Source of the DNA: Adiantum capillus-veneris
Taxonomy: Eukaryota > Streptophyta > Polypodiopsida > Polypodiales > Pteridaceae
Direction: 5' to 3'
Assembly: GCA_014529385.2 (NCBI GenBank)
Contig: CM043950.1
Coordinates: 156,769,545-156,833,544, forward strand
Length of the DNA: 64,000 nt
The position numbers and the translations under genes are program-made. This document shows, in pieces, positions 10,836 to 21,961 of this stretch. Each line of letters starts with the position of its first letter. Position 1 is the stretch's first letter. The notes below the pieces were generated by a model. The model made no database searches, had not been told where the DNA came from, and was given only the letters and a program-made list of their open reading frames with translations.

Positions 10836-12145
10836 ATGGATGATGAGGAGTTTCTTTCTTCTTTGTCACCGCAGTAGAGACAGTGGTATGTGGAGCGTCA
10901 TCGCTCTAGCGCATCATCACGCGTTCCTACTCCATCCGCATCTCCCTCTCATTCGGAGCATTCGGCGCGCTCCGAAGCTTCGGTGTCGACGAGACGATCT
11001 TCACACTCGTCTAGAAACCGGCGCTCTAGTGGTGGCAGTGGCGGTTGTTGTGGGGATTCCACCGCCGATGCCTCCACACCGCCTCGTGTTCGACGAGGAT
11101 CTTTACCCTCCCCTTCTTTGCCCGCCCCCACACCAGCCACAACATCGCCATCTACGCCAGGTTTTGCGCGGCGGACAGTTCCTAGGAGCTACACACCTCT
11201 ACCTACTCTGCCAGGAGCCACCCCACTCGACACTCCTCGCTTCGGGGCCCAGACGCCGATGGAGACACCTGACGTCCATACCCCCATTGACACGCCGCTA
11301 GAGACCCCTGCCGGGACACCCAGGTTCACGCATCACCGGCCAGAGGGCTTGCCTTACTCCGTCGACTTCAGCGGCGGCATCATCATGGATGATGACGGCA
11401 AGAAGGTGATCTCGTGCATGCGTGGTCTTTGCTCTTAGCTGTTTAGACACTACATACTAAACAAATGGAGTGAAGTACCAAGTGATTTAAAAAACAAAGT
11501 CATCATCATACTTCATGATGAGTTTCCCGTTCAAACACGGGATCAGCGCTTCAATGAAGACCTGATGAAGATTCGAATGCGCGAATACTGCAAACACAAG
11601 TGTTCCAAAGTACAAAAAGCAATCAAGCATGGGTGGAACAGGCCAGATTGGCTGGCCAAAGAAGATTGGAAGAATGCGAAGAAAGCAGCGCGCAAGAATC
11701 CCGACAAGTGGAAGCAACAAAAGGATGCATCCAGAGCGCGAGTAGAGGCAGGGAGCTCGCACCACTTGGGGAGCGGTGGATGGGCATCATTTGAGGCCGA
11801 TTTTGTAAGTGTTTTTGCATTGCTCTTTATGTTCGATAGTTTAGGGTTTATGAGTTTTTTAATTCTAACATAATGAAATCTTTGTATGTTTTGACAGTGG
11901 TCGATGACAGGACGTGATCCCACACCATACGAGCGCGAGTACGTAGGCAGGAAGGGCTTAAACGCCCTGATGGACATTCTCAGTTCTCGCGGCGGCATGG
12001 TTAGTATTAGGGTTTACTCTTTTCTATTTTTTGTATTGTTTTATAAATGTCCTTATATGTTTATACTTACTGAAAGTTGTCTTATTGTCTTTTTTTGCAG
12101 AATCCGACAGATACGCTGCTTGGACGCGATGAGACGTTTGACTAG
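10836..12145 (+). pseudogene. Second CACTA gene (plant transposase PF03004-like / TNP1-type)
   Basis: The likely start ATG is 10836 (MDDEEFLSSL). Stops at 10875 (TAG) and 11436 (TAG) interrupt one continuous frame. The N-terminal half is Ser/Pro/Thr-rich with repeated ETP and DTP motifs. The C-terminal half resembles plant En/Spm-type second proteins: WSEVPSDLKNKVI, then a basic stretch (KIRMREYCKHKCSKV), then WLAKEDWKNAKKAARKN and SSHHLGSGG. Introns with GT-AG ends at 11805-11897 and 12000-12100 preserve the frame, and the stop is at 12143. Such proteins bind subterminal repeats, so the gene's likely partners are the TAGCGACG arrays at each end. Confidence 0.78.
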
Positions 12146-12479
12146 ACGACGTCAGTTTAGCCGTAGCTAGATAGCATTAGTTTAGGGTTTCTCATAGCTT
12201 ATGTATCATGAGACGGATTTTATACGTCTTTTTGAACCATGTATATTATTACATTTGTCACCGCATCTCATTTTGCCAATCAATTCTTTATGCCTATGAT
12301 GTTGTACAATTGTCATTATTACATTTGCGAATCAATTCATTTTGCCTATGATGTGTACAATTGTCAATTTTACGCTTGTCAATTTTGCAAACAATACGTC
12401 TTGTGGGTGACTATTTTGGATCAAGTACATTATGGTTGATGGGTGGCAGGGCATTCAATGCCCTGTCACCAAAAAAAAA

Positions 12480-12660
12480 TTCTCTCGGGCCTCGCTATAA
12501 TCGTCACTATTTATGGCTCTGTAGCGTCGCTATAGACTTCTGTGTAAACGTCGCTATAACCGTCGCTATGAGCGTCGCTATGAGCGTCTCTATATAGCGA
12601 CACTTATAGCGACGCATATAGCGACGCTATTAGCGACGGTTTTAGCGACGCCGGGGGTTA
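12480..12660. promoter_or_regulatory. CACTA right subterminal repeat array
   Basis: About ten copies of CGTCGCTA or its complement TAGCGACG lie within 180 bp, in both orientations, with one or two degenerate copies (CGTCACTA, CGTCTCTA). The same motif forms the 30-bp palindrome at the left end. In well-studied CACTA elements such arrays bind the TNPA-type protein; the role here is inferred. Confidence 0.75.
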
Positions 12661-12724
12661 TAAAAACCCAGTGTATTTCCGTCACTAACAGCGTCACAAG
12701 AGCACACAACCTCTTGTAGTGTGA

Positions 12725-13610
12725 AAGATGCACTAGAAAAAGGTACAATGTAGGGTTTGAAGATCCCAGGGATGGATAGAGATCTTGTATTGCAACAGTT
12801 TGCAGATGACAACAACTCCATAATTGCTAATGACAGTGCTTCAGCTACTCAGTTCTGGTTGTGTTTGGACACATTTTGCAAGCCACTGGATCAGTGATTA
12901 ACCACAACAAAATAGGTTACAGAAGCTTTGGACTTACTCCTCAGGTACTTACTACCTCTTGCTTCCAAGAACTTAAGAATGGTGAAATCTTCAGGTTGCT
13001 TGGCATTCCAATGGGTTTCAAAGTTTCTTTTGCTCAGAGATGGGAAGGGGTCACTGATAAATTCAAACAAAAGCTGGGGAAATGGCAGCATGCTCACTCC
13101 TCCATTTCATCCAGAGTTTTTATTTTAAATCATTACATGTTGCCCTCATTCATTTACTTTTTGTCTTGCTGGTGTCCAGCTAAGTACCAAATTAATCAAA
13201 CCTTCTCTATGGCAAGGAACTTTTTGTGGGGAGGTGATAATGCTCACAAAAGGCTGCCCAAAGTTTCGTGGGAAATATGTTGTCTTCCAAAAGATAAAGG
13301 AGGGCTTGGACTGCTTAACCTTGAGAGACTATCCACCAAGATTGCAACCAAGTGGATCTACAGAGATTCAGACTCAAAGGATTACTGGGCTGCACTTATC
13401 AAAAGGGATATTCAAAAATTCAGATGTGCAAACTACAAATCTTGGTCAAACTTTCACCTCAGGGAGATCCTCTTGTCAACTGTCAACATGCATCCAGTAG
13501 GATCCAAGCTGGTTTGCAGAATGTGGCTGCCCTGGAATACAGTCAAATCTCAGTGGAAACCTTCAACTCAATTCTTCTCTAACCAGTCCATTTTTCTTCA
13601 AGACTCTATA
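12725..13610 (+). pseudogene. LINE RT, C-terminal part (continuation of 5890)
   Basis: The reading frame cut at 5890 resumes with DALEKGTM, a stop at 12746, then LVLQQFADDNNSI, motif C with the catalytic aspartates. A frameshift near 12880 leads to the thumb and downstream region: INHNKIGYRSFGL, FRLLGIPMGFK, FLWGGDNAHKRLPKVSWEI, then KDKGGLGLLNLERLSTKIA. These are standard for plant L1 ORF2. The 3' limit of the LINE is not clear; homology fades near 13610. Confidence 0.9.
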
Positions 13611-15040
13611 TGGTTTGGTTTTTTTGCAGGTAGATCCTCTGTACTACCTTGCAGAAAAGCTCACAAATGTCATAAAGCAGGCAATAGATACTGGGAAGAT
13701 ATCCAAGTGCAAACTGAAGACTAACAAACAACTTCACCTTCAATTCTCAATCCCAGTCTCCCTTGCCAAGTGGTGTCTTGTGACAACTAACTTGAAGCTA
13801 GGAAAATTCACTGTCCCCCTCAGAGATAACCAAGCAGCAAACGGTGTGAGGTCCCCACCCGTCGTCTCAACAACCACCGATTTACCATTTGGTGGCCTCT
13901 TGCAGGGCTCTAGAAGTTAGGGTTTTTCCCGATGGTTTTCCACCTCCTTTGGGCATCCAAGAGTGGTATCCTATGCTAGGGTAAGAGGCCGATGAAGTTT
14001 CATTGCTTTTGGGTTAGCCGTTAGGTGGCCACTTCTACCTGTAGGTCTCTACTGCTCGCTTCCCGTGTGAACCCTGCGCTAGTTTTCGCGACAAAACATC
14101 AAACATACGCGAAAAGCTCAAGGTGGTGAGCCTACTTCTCATTTCTGGAGCTTGTCAGGTGGTCGTGCACGTCGTAGAAGCCACTGGAAGTCCGGCTCAC
14201 TCTAGGTGGCAAGAGCTCTCTCTCAAGAAGGCAATAGTAGAAATGAGCTTTAAATGAAGTGAAAAAATCTTATAATGGGAGTCCCTCAACCACTTTCCAT
14301 GAAATTTGACATGTGCTCCCAACTTCTTGCGAGATGCAGTTTAGGCTAAAAAATTCTTGATTTGGACTCCATTTGCCCAGTTTCCGAGAAATTTGACGTT
14401 TCGATCAAAATCTGGCCAAAACACGCTTTCCGCTCCATTCACATAATTGCACCCCCATTGTACCATAGGTTGTCCTATAGTCACTGATTATCCCCATATT
14501 TTTTGTTTTTCATTACGACCGTTTTTCACCTGCTTTTTGTATTTTTGAAGTTTTTCTGCCGATAATTAGTAAAATTAAAAAGAAAATAGCAAATCAAACC
14601 AAAAAACTCCCCAAAAATCATAATAACTCAAAAAAATCACTGGAAAACACTATATACACTCACATGCAATTTTTATGGCCGGATTTCTCCGTTTTACCAA
14701 TATTTTGTCCGAAAAATGACTATTTTTACCTATTTACACACACCTAGGGGCTTGACTTGGCGTTTGGCCCCATATACTTGTAGATTCATGCTGTATAATG
14801 GAATATGTACTTAGTTTAGTCCAGAAAATTTTGCAATCAAACGAAAACCCTCTAAAATTGTCAAAAAACATGCCCTTTTTTGCTCCTTTTACCATTGGGT
14901 CCGCATTTGAGAATGCCTCCCCCCCTCCTAGCCGGAGTCCTCCCGGACGACAAGGTATCACCTTGGTGTATGTTCCGTGCATGGGTTAAAATTTGTGCTA
15001 ATGCTTGGCCGTGCAATGTGGCCCTATATGATGCATACTC
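13611..15040. other. Unassigned interval between LINE and gypsy element I
   Basis: The first part may be LINE tail or 3' UTR: an open frame to 13920 has no recognisable domain. From 13920 to 15040 I see no gene, no terminal repeats and no match to the LTR at 27933. A C-rich run at about 14918-14928 (purine-rich on the minus strand) looks like a polypurine tract but is not followed by an LTR end. Confidence 0.45.
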
Positions 15041-15042
15041 GG

Positions 15043-16254
15043 TCAATGCATGGAAAAATTAATGATGTGCAAGAGGAGGTAATAAGAAAAATGCTGATTG
15101 GCATTCGATGTAGAGGTTTCCTGTTTGTTGTTGATTGGTTGGTGGATTTGCTTTGCAAGTAAAAGTTGTAACTCTACAACTCTCTGTTTGATCATCTTTC
15201 TTGCAAAAGTCGCTTGGTTTACCACTACTGTCAATATGGCCATGGTTGTCTCCTTGGAGAGAATTGTCGTGGCGGAATTGGCCATAGTCTTTGTCTCTTT
15301 GGCTTTCCATTTGTAGCTTTGTTTTGGAGGTCTTTGTAGGTTTAGTGCTATTTCCGCGGTTGTCATTGTTGTGCTACTGATTGGCACCCACATTGATCGG
15401 TTTTCCGGTTTCATATGTAGTGTATGTCTGCATGCCGATGTTGCTTGTACTGAAGGGAGTTCCTGTTGCTTTGGTTTTAGGATCCAAATGCAAGTCGCAT
15501 TTAAGTTGTTATTGAGCATTCTCTTTGGGATCCATATCTGTTTTATTCCCTTGGTTTTTGGTTGAACTGTGTGCGTCTGTTGACTTCTTTTGTTGTATTG
15601 TGGTTTGTCTGCCATGTCACCTTTATCCTTCCGCACCTATACTTGTTTTTCACGTGTTGCTAACCTTGATCTTTGCACTGCGGTCTGTGTTGTTTTATGC
15701 TTGTAGTGAACATGGGTGGTAGTTCCCATGTTGGTCGCCATGGGTATCGTGTTGTTCTTTAGTGGCACCCATCCTTTTTTTTCTTTATCCAGTGATTGCA
15801 TGGCTACCATCTGATTCATCCGAGGTTGCTGAGCAAAGGCTACCACCTATTGTTCTTGTGCATGCTGAATTTTGACTGCATCCGCATTCCAATCTATCTG
15901 CACATTATACTCTTTTTGCCAAGGTTGTCCCAACAACATGGGGTGTTGTGTGCTTTCATCCTCAACCACATAAAACTTGTGTGGGTAAATATATTGATGT
16001 ACTTGTACATGCAATATAATCTAGCCCAATGTTTTTAGCAAATGTGATGTACTACTTTCCAGCACCTGTGAAGTAGGATGCAGTTGATCGTTGTGCTTGA
16101 GCTGTTTGTATAATCTGTAAAAGAACAAATTTGCTTGAGCTCCAAAATCAAGAAATGTCGTCGACTCAACTTGATTGCTACCCACTTTGACTGCAATTAA
16201 TGGCTCCACTATGTCTTCATCAAAATTTGTTAGTCGAATAGCATTTATTCGCAA
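15043..16254 (-). pseudogene. Post-integrase region with a second retropepsin-like domain
   Basis: After the integrase C-terminus the strand stays coding in a shifted frame. It reads AVKVGSNQVESTTFLDFGAQ near 16140, resembling the LDSGA active-site loop of retroviral-type aspartic proteases but with Phe in place of Ser/Thr. Further on, near 15930-15870, PMLLGQPWQKEYNVQIDW matches the family's second signature (LLG-P-W). An in-frame stop near 16020 separates the two halves. A hydrophilic Gln/Asn/Lys-rich tail continues to about 15043. It is distinct from the protease at 20.6-21.2 kb. It could be a genuine extra domain or the relic of another element; I favour the former because it continues without a visible boundary. 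Confidence 0.6.
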
Positions 16255-18034
16255 CGGTGATCCACATTGTTGTTGTTGTCGTAGAAGCCGTCTTTTTGCA
16301 ATGCGTTCTTTTGCTTCTACTGGGCTTCTTCTTGTACCTTTTTTTCTCCTTCATCCGTTGTTTTTCTTGATGTATTTGTTGAAGCATATCCTGTGTTAGT
16401 GGTAAATGATACTTTTTTAATCGACACCCACTAATCCAATTTGGCATTTCTTCCCGTGCTAATGTAGCAAGTTTGAAAGCTCCACTTTGTGATAAGTCAC
16501 TAATCACAAAGGGTCCCATCCCTTGCTTTTTAAGTTTCTTGGCATGTTGCTTCAAGGTATAAACAAGTACATAATCACCTGTTTTGAACTCTTTCGTGCG
16601 CAGATGCTTGTCAAAAAGCTCTTTTTGTCTTATCTTGTTAGCATAGATCAAAGCTACAGCTCTCAATTGAAGTTCATCTAGATTTTCAAGATCATCTATT
16701 CTTGAAGAGAGCTCATGCCCTGTCCATTCTAAGATTTTCGCTACTCGTAGAGTCGGAACTAAAAACTCTACAAGTAATATAGCGTTTAGGCCAAACACCA
16801 TGTTGTACGGTGTTGTTCCTATTGATGTTTTGTAAGCTACCTTGTATGCCCATAGTGTTGAGTGTAACTGCTGATCTTAGTCTGTCCTTGACTCTGATAC
16901 AATTTTTGTCAGAACAGTGCACAAAGTTTTATTTGTGGCCTCAACTTGTCCATTTGCTTGTGGATGATATGGAGCAGATTTTCTATGTATGACCATGAAT
17001 TCCTCTAGCAGATATTCAATGACTTCATTAAGAAAATGTGATCCTCGATCACTGACAATTTCTATTGGTAATCCGCATCGTACAAAGACATTCTCATAAA
17101 AAAATTGTGTTGTGGTTCTTGCGTCTGCTTTTTGTGTTGCCTTGGCTTCAGCCCATTTTGTGAGATAGTCCATAGCCAGAATGATATATTGGGTATGGGT
17201 GAGATATGCAGGGGGTGAAATAGGCCCCACAAAATCAATGCCCCATTTTGCAAATGCCCTTGCTCTCATCATTGGCCATAGTGGTACCTCATCTCTCTTT
17301 ATCAGCACCTTGGTGCGCTGACATATGTCACAACGCTTTACAAACTCCTCAGCAACCATATGCAATGTAGGCCACCATATTCCTACGGCGGTTAAGACAA
17401 TTTTTTCCGTCTTATCGCCTGAAAAATAGCCTCCACTTATTCCTCCATATGCGTGTTCTAGAATCAGCAAGTATTCACTTTCACTTGCACGGATTCTAAG
17501 TTGATTATCCTTTCCTCACTTATAGAGTTGATTCTCAAATAAATTAAAGTCGCGAGCCTCCAGCTCTATCGCCCTTTTCCGTTCTTTTGTTATGTTTTCA
17601 AGAAATGTCCTTGTTGTTAAGAAATCAATGATATATTGACTCCATGCAGATGCAATGTTTAGCTGAAACAATGTCACGTGATCCACTGGTCGTTTGGCAC
17701 TACATATAGTACAATTGTTAACATAAGCATTTGTGTCAGCATACATAGTTGGCCAATAAACCCCTAATTTTTTTAGTCATTGGTGTGTTTTCATTGTTGA
17801 ACAATGAAATGCACAATCCTGGGCATGTGCTTCATCAAGATAACTCTCGAATTCCTCAGGATTTATACATAATCGTAGAATCTGGTCCGAGCCTAAATGA
17901 TACAGTCGTCCTGTAATCAACTGGAAGTTTTTTGTTTGTCGAATTGTTTGTTGTTTGGATCTTTCTTCCTTGTTATCAAATCTACCTCCAAAGGAAATAA
18001 TACTAACAATTTCCTGAGACCATTTGGGTATCAT
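16220..18034 (-). pseudogene. Gypsy I integrase with two zinc-binding modules
   Basis: Integrase inserts the cDNA into host DNA. The first H2C2 module lies at about 17850-17695 (EAHAQDCAFH ... NNCTIC), preceded by GRLYHLGSDQILRLC. A second begins at 17470 (LEHAYGG ... KRCDIC); its second His reads Tyr in GGYF, where GGHF is usual. The core follows with all three catalytic residues: WGIDFVGP near 17240, VSDRGSHF near 17040, and NGQVEATNK near 16945. A C-terminal domain (KTGDYVLVYTLKQHAKKL-like region, GPFVISDL) runs to 16220. Stops lie near 17768, 17518 and 16877. Confidence 0.88.
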
Positions 18035-18065
18035 TTCAATATTGAAAAGATAAGCATCAAGTATG

Positions 18066-19339
18066 TCATCGTACTCCTTTAGGAGCTTCCCCGTTGTGCA
18101 GCTTTGAAAGATGATCCGCCCATAGATAAGTTTTACCCTTTTTGACCACCACTGTGAAATGAAACTCTAGCAATATAATAGACCAATGTACAATTCTCCC
18201 AGTATTGCATGGTTTATTTACCAGATACAAAAGAGCTTGATGATCTGTGAAGAACACAAATTTGTTTGTGAGCAAATAATGCCAAAATTTCTTTACAGCA
18301 TAAATCATTCCTAACCCCTCTTTTTAAGTGGTTGTGTAGTTCTTTTTTGAACTATTTAGCTGTCGGCTCGCATAACAAACTAGAAAATCCATTGTCCCGT
18401 CTCCAGGTTGAGCAAGAATACTTCCAATTTCATATGCAGATGCATCAATGTGAACATGGAATATCTTTTCCCAATCTGGGTGCTTTAAGTACAGGTGCTA
18501 ATACAAGGTTTTCCTTAAGCTTTTGGAATGAAGTTTCACACTCCTCACTCCAGTCTAAACTGACTAACAAACGATATAAAGGTTGTACAATGACTGCATA
18601 CATATATATGAATCTTCGATAATATCCGCAGTGTCCCATGAATATTGCACTTGTTTCGCATTAGTAGGCCTCGGCAAGTCTACTATGACTTTGATTTTGT
18701 CTAGGTCAGTGGTTATGCCATTTCTTGATACAATATGTCCTAAGATGCGGACTAACCATAAAAATGCACTTTTTTGGGTTAAGAAAGATTCGATATGCTC
18801 TGCACTTCTCAAATACCTTTTGTAAATGGTCAATATGTTCCTCTCGTAGAAGAGAGTGTACACAAAGATCATCCATATATATTTCCAAGAGTATTCTCAG
18901 GTATTCTGTGAACGCATGACTCATTAACCTTTGATAGGTAGCTGGTGCATTGGTTAAGCCAAAAGGCATAACTCTGTACGCATATTCCCCATTCTGTGGA
19001 AAACACTATTTTGTGTTGATCCTCTATTGCAATTTCCAGTTGGTTATACCTTGAAAACCCATCTATAAAGGAATAAGCCCGTTTCCCAGCCACCCTCTCA
19101 AGTACATGTTCTGTGATAGGCAAGGGATCCCTTATGGTGGCTGCATTTACTTTTTTGAGGTTCACACACACTCGCAACTTTCCGTTCTTTTTGGTGACAA
19201 CCACAATGGGTGAAACCCAATCTGTATGTTTGATTTCGTAGATGAGTTCAGCATCCATCAGCTTGTCAATCTCCTCTTTGATTCGTTTAGAAAAAAGTGT
19301 CATTATATGTGTAAGGACGCCGTTTGCTAGGTTTGGCAT
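18066..19339 (-). pseudogene. Gypsy I reverse transcriptase and RNase H
   Basis: Typical Ty3/gypsy RT blocks occur in order: KEEIDKLMDAELIYEIKHTD, SPIVVVTKKNGKLRVCVN, YSFIDGFSRYNQLEIA, then after a frameshift near 18990 MPFGLTNAPATYQRLM and the catalytic EIYMDDL near 18880. LGHIVSRNGI, then YYRRFIYMYAVIVQPLYRL, gives the connection. RNase H shows HIDASAYEIGSILAQP near 18440 and FFTDHQALLYLV near 18250. YMDD and the RNase H Asp are intact, but several frameshifts separate the blocks. Confidence 0.93.
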
Positions 19340-20580
19340 CTGATTTCAACGGTATTGTATGTTGGCATATCGATGAATCAACTCCTTTGAGGTCTTTGTA
19401 GGACCATGCAAACACATCTTTATACTTCTTGAGAAGTTGTGCTTACTGTTCTTCTTCTTCAGGCTCTAAATCAGTTGCGATATAGACCGGTTGAGGCTCT
19501 TTGCCTGGCATAGAGAGGTCTGTCGGTTTTGCATTTTCCGGCCCATCATAAGATTTTTGGTTTATTCTTTCCTGACTGGTGGTGTCATTATGATTTTTCT
19601 GTTCTGGATGGTGAATTTTCGATAGTGAGATGGTACATTCATGTTTCCTTTTTTCGACTCCTCCTTACCATCACTTTCTCCCTCAGTAGTCCATACCTCT
19701 CGTAACGACCGTTTTAGTTCTTGGTATTTCTTTTTACGCTCCATTTTGGTCCACTCTGGGTCTTTTTTTTTTTTTTTGATTGTTAAGATTCTTTTGATTT
19801 TGTTTCTATTTTAGTCTTTCGTACTTGTTTTATTTCCTCTTGCGTTCCTTCCTTTCGAACTTTTGAGAATCTGCCTGATATTTGGTCTTTTACACAATCC
19901 TCTGCTTTGACAAGCATTAAATAGTGAGTTTTATCTTTTATCTTGGGCATCAAGTTCTCTCTCATTTTGTTTTCTGCTCGTTTTTTCCTATAGCGATTTT
20001 GGCGTCTAGAGTGCTGATTGGCAAAATCATAAAACTTGATATTCATTGTTTTCTCTCCAAGCTCGCTTGAGCTGTTTGAACACTCGTTATCTGCATCGTT
20101 ATTTACCTCCAGATTCTCAGAGGAGTTATAAAACTCTTCTTGTTCTAGTGGTTCTACATTCTCATCTTTTGCTGGTATAAGGCTTACCATGTAATAGGGT
20201 AGCACATCATAGCCATCCTTATCACAAAATTTTGTCGTTGGGCTATCTGTAATGGTACAGACATCGAATGTTGCTAGTATGTGTTCCCATTCCAGAGGTT
20301 CTAAGGAATCTTTGGGAAAAGGTTCCAGTATATAATCCTTGTCCTCAAAAGCTCTTTCTAAGACGCATTCCTCTCTTTTTAAGCTCCCACAATGTGAAGC
20401 TCCGCACATCCATAGCTCTTTTTTTTTCCCTAACCATGCTGGGAGTTCGGACTCTGCCAATGTAGCTGAATCAAACTCTTCCACTGGTGTCTGGTTCACA
20501 TCTTTGTAACTATGGTCTTTTAGGTGTATTTTGGTTGTAGTCTTGCCATGTCTGAGGTATATGTGGTCGTAACCCCAATC
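19340..20580 (-). pseudogene. Gypsy I protease-RT connecting region
   Basis: A largely open stretch between protease and RT. The segment 20499-19783 is 238 residues, acidic in the middle (repeated Glu/Asp/Ser) and strongly basic at its C-terminal end (RRQNRYRKKRAENK and similar). I recognise no domain. Because it continues the polyprotein in the right place, I treat it as a lineage-specific linker. A stop and frame change lie near 19780-19560. Confidence 0.6.
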
Positions 20581-21192
20581 CTAGACCATCTTTAATTGTC
20601 TCATGAATGGTCTTCCCAATATGATCTCATAATTGTTCTTTTTGTCGAAATCGACTATTGCAAATGTATGCTCATACTCGATTCCGCATGAGATTACAAT
20701 TACTTTTTCTAAAAGTCCTAGAGGCTTTTCCATGAACCCATCTGCCAATTGCAATTTCATTCTGGTAGCTCTCAAAGCTGGTTTTTCCCATTTTTTCCAG
20801 ATTTCCTTGGTGGCTATAGCAACTCCTGCTCCACTGTCAAGAATAGCTTTGGAAACTACTCCTTGAAATTCTATTGGTAGCGTGGTGTTTCCATCTTCTC
20901 CCTCGCAATATTCTCCAACCTTGTTTGAAGGTACTGGCATAGTGTATAGTTGAGTCTTGTCCAATTCTCTGATCCCTTCTTGAAGCTTCGATGTGGGGTC
21001 TTTCACTCCGAATTTTTCTAAGCATTTGCCTATTGTGGTCCAGATGTTTGGTCGTAACCTCAGGAGTTCGGCTAATGTGATTGTGCATGTCACAGGGGTG
21101 GACAATAGCTCAATCAACCCTTGTGAATCCATCACTCTGTTAGAAGAAAGTCTTTGAGATGGGATCGCTCTCACCTCAAGACTTGGCTTCAT
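20581..21192 (-). pseudogene. Gypsy I aspartic protease
   Basis: The retroviral-type protease that cuts the Gag-Pol polyprotein. The catalytic loop AILDSGAGVAIA is near 20840, and the C-terminal signature IILGRPFMRQL is near 20600. The ORF is 203 residues; the N-terminal half (PVTCTITLAELLRLRPNIW) resembles the region joining gag to protease in plant gypsy elements. Catalytic residues are intact. Confidence 0.9.
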
Positions 21193-21961
21193 ACTCCCCT
21201 AGGTAAGAGGGTAGATTTTTTAGCGAGTCTGGTTGGCTGTACCCCAAACTAATTGATCCCTGGTCTCCCCCTTGTGAATGCATATCAAAGTTCATTTGTG
21301 ATCTTGCCTCAAATTCTTCAATAGGAGGTAAGATCTCATTTTTCTCTTTTCTTGTGCTATTCATGTGGTAGCTCACCCTGTTAGCTTCGTTGGCATCACG
21401 GATTTTCTTCCACAGGTCCTTACCCATTTCTACCAATGTTTTAGGATGGAACCCATCACTTGTCTCATCTATTGGATTTGGCACTATGATAGGTTCTCTC
21501 CTAGACTCAGAGGCATTCGTGAGTCTCTCCTTCATGTCTACTTGTTTCTCTAAAGTTGGTTTCATAGGGGTTAGAGATGGTACTTCGTGCCAACTTGCAG
21601 GTTTACCAAGCGGGTTTTCTATCAAGGATTGAGCTGTTTTAATCATCTTTCGACACATTTACAACCTCTATTTTTCTATTTCTGCATATGGATAAGTCAT
21701 CCATCTTTGCTCTTGGGTTTGGTTGTTTTCGAGTCTGGCTTCGTATGCTTTTAAAAGTGCGTCTAACTACTCATTTACCTTTTTTGCCAACATTGATCCT
21801 CCTGATCCTACACTTTTGGGTTTGACTATTTCCTTGGGTGCTATGGTTTCCGCAGTGTGTGAGCATAGACTAGCTAGATCCTCTAACCGCTCTAATCTAT
21901 CCTTTGTGTGTTTCAACTCCTCGGATAGAGCCGTTTGCTCTCGTTCTCTCCTGGCTTTCAT
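21193..21961 (-). pseudogene. Gypsy I gag-protease linker with coiled coil
   Basis: Two open pieces. The upstream one (21961-21767) reads EELKHTKDRLERLEDLASL, a clear amphipathic coiled-coil pattern. The downstream one (21658-21176) is hydrophilic with no recognised domain. Stops near 21765 and 21661 interrupt it. The position between the gag zinc knuckles and protease suggests a multimerisation or linker segment; that is inference. Confidence 0.55.

Larger units (their letters stand above)
5891..12721 (+). mobile_element. CACTA (EnSpm) DNA transposon, internally deleted
   Basis: The terminal inverted repeats CACTACAAGAG (5891-5901) and CTCTTGTAGTG (12711-12721) are exact, and a 3-bp duplication TGA flanks them (5888-5890, 12722-12724). 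Both are diagnostic of the CACTA superfamily. Arrays of TAGCGACG-type motifs lie near both ends, as expected for transposase-binding subterminal repeats. Inside are a TNP2-type gene lacking its catalytic core, a second transposon gene, and a captured host gene fragment. It sits inside a LINE, so it is the younger insertion. It is non-autonomous. Confidence 0.95.

Noticed and set aside
14912-14930. Purine tract on the minus strand that could be a polypurine tract of gypsy I
   Set aside because: No LTR-like TG start follows and the next bases do not match the LTR at 27933-28720, so the 3' LTR is not supported.
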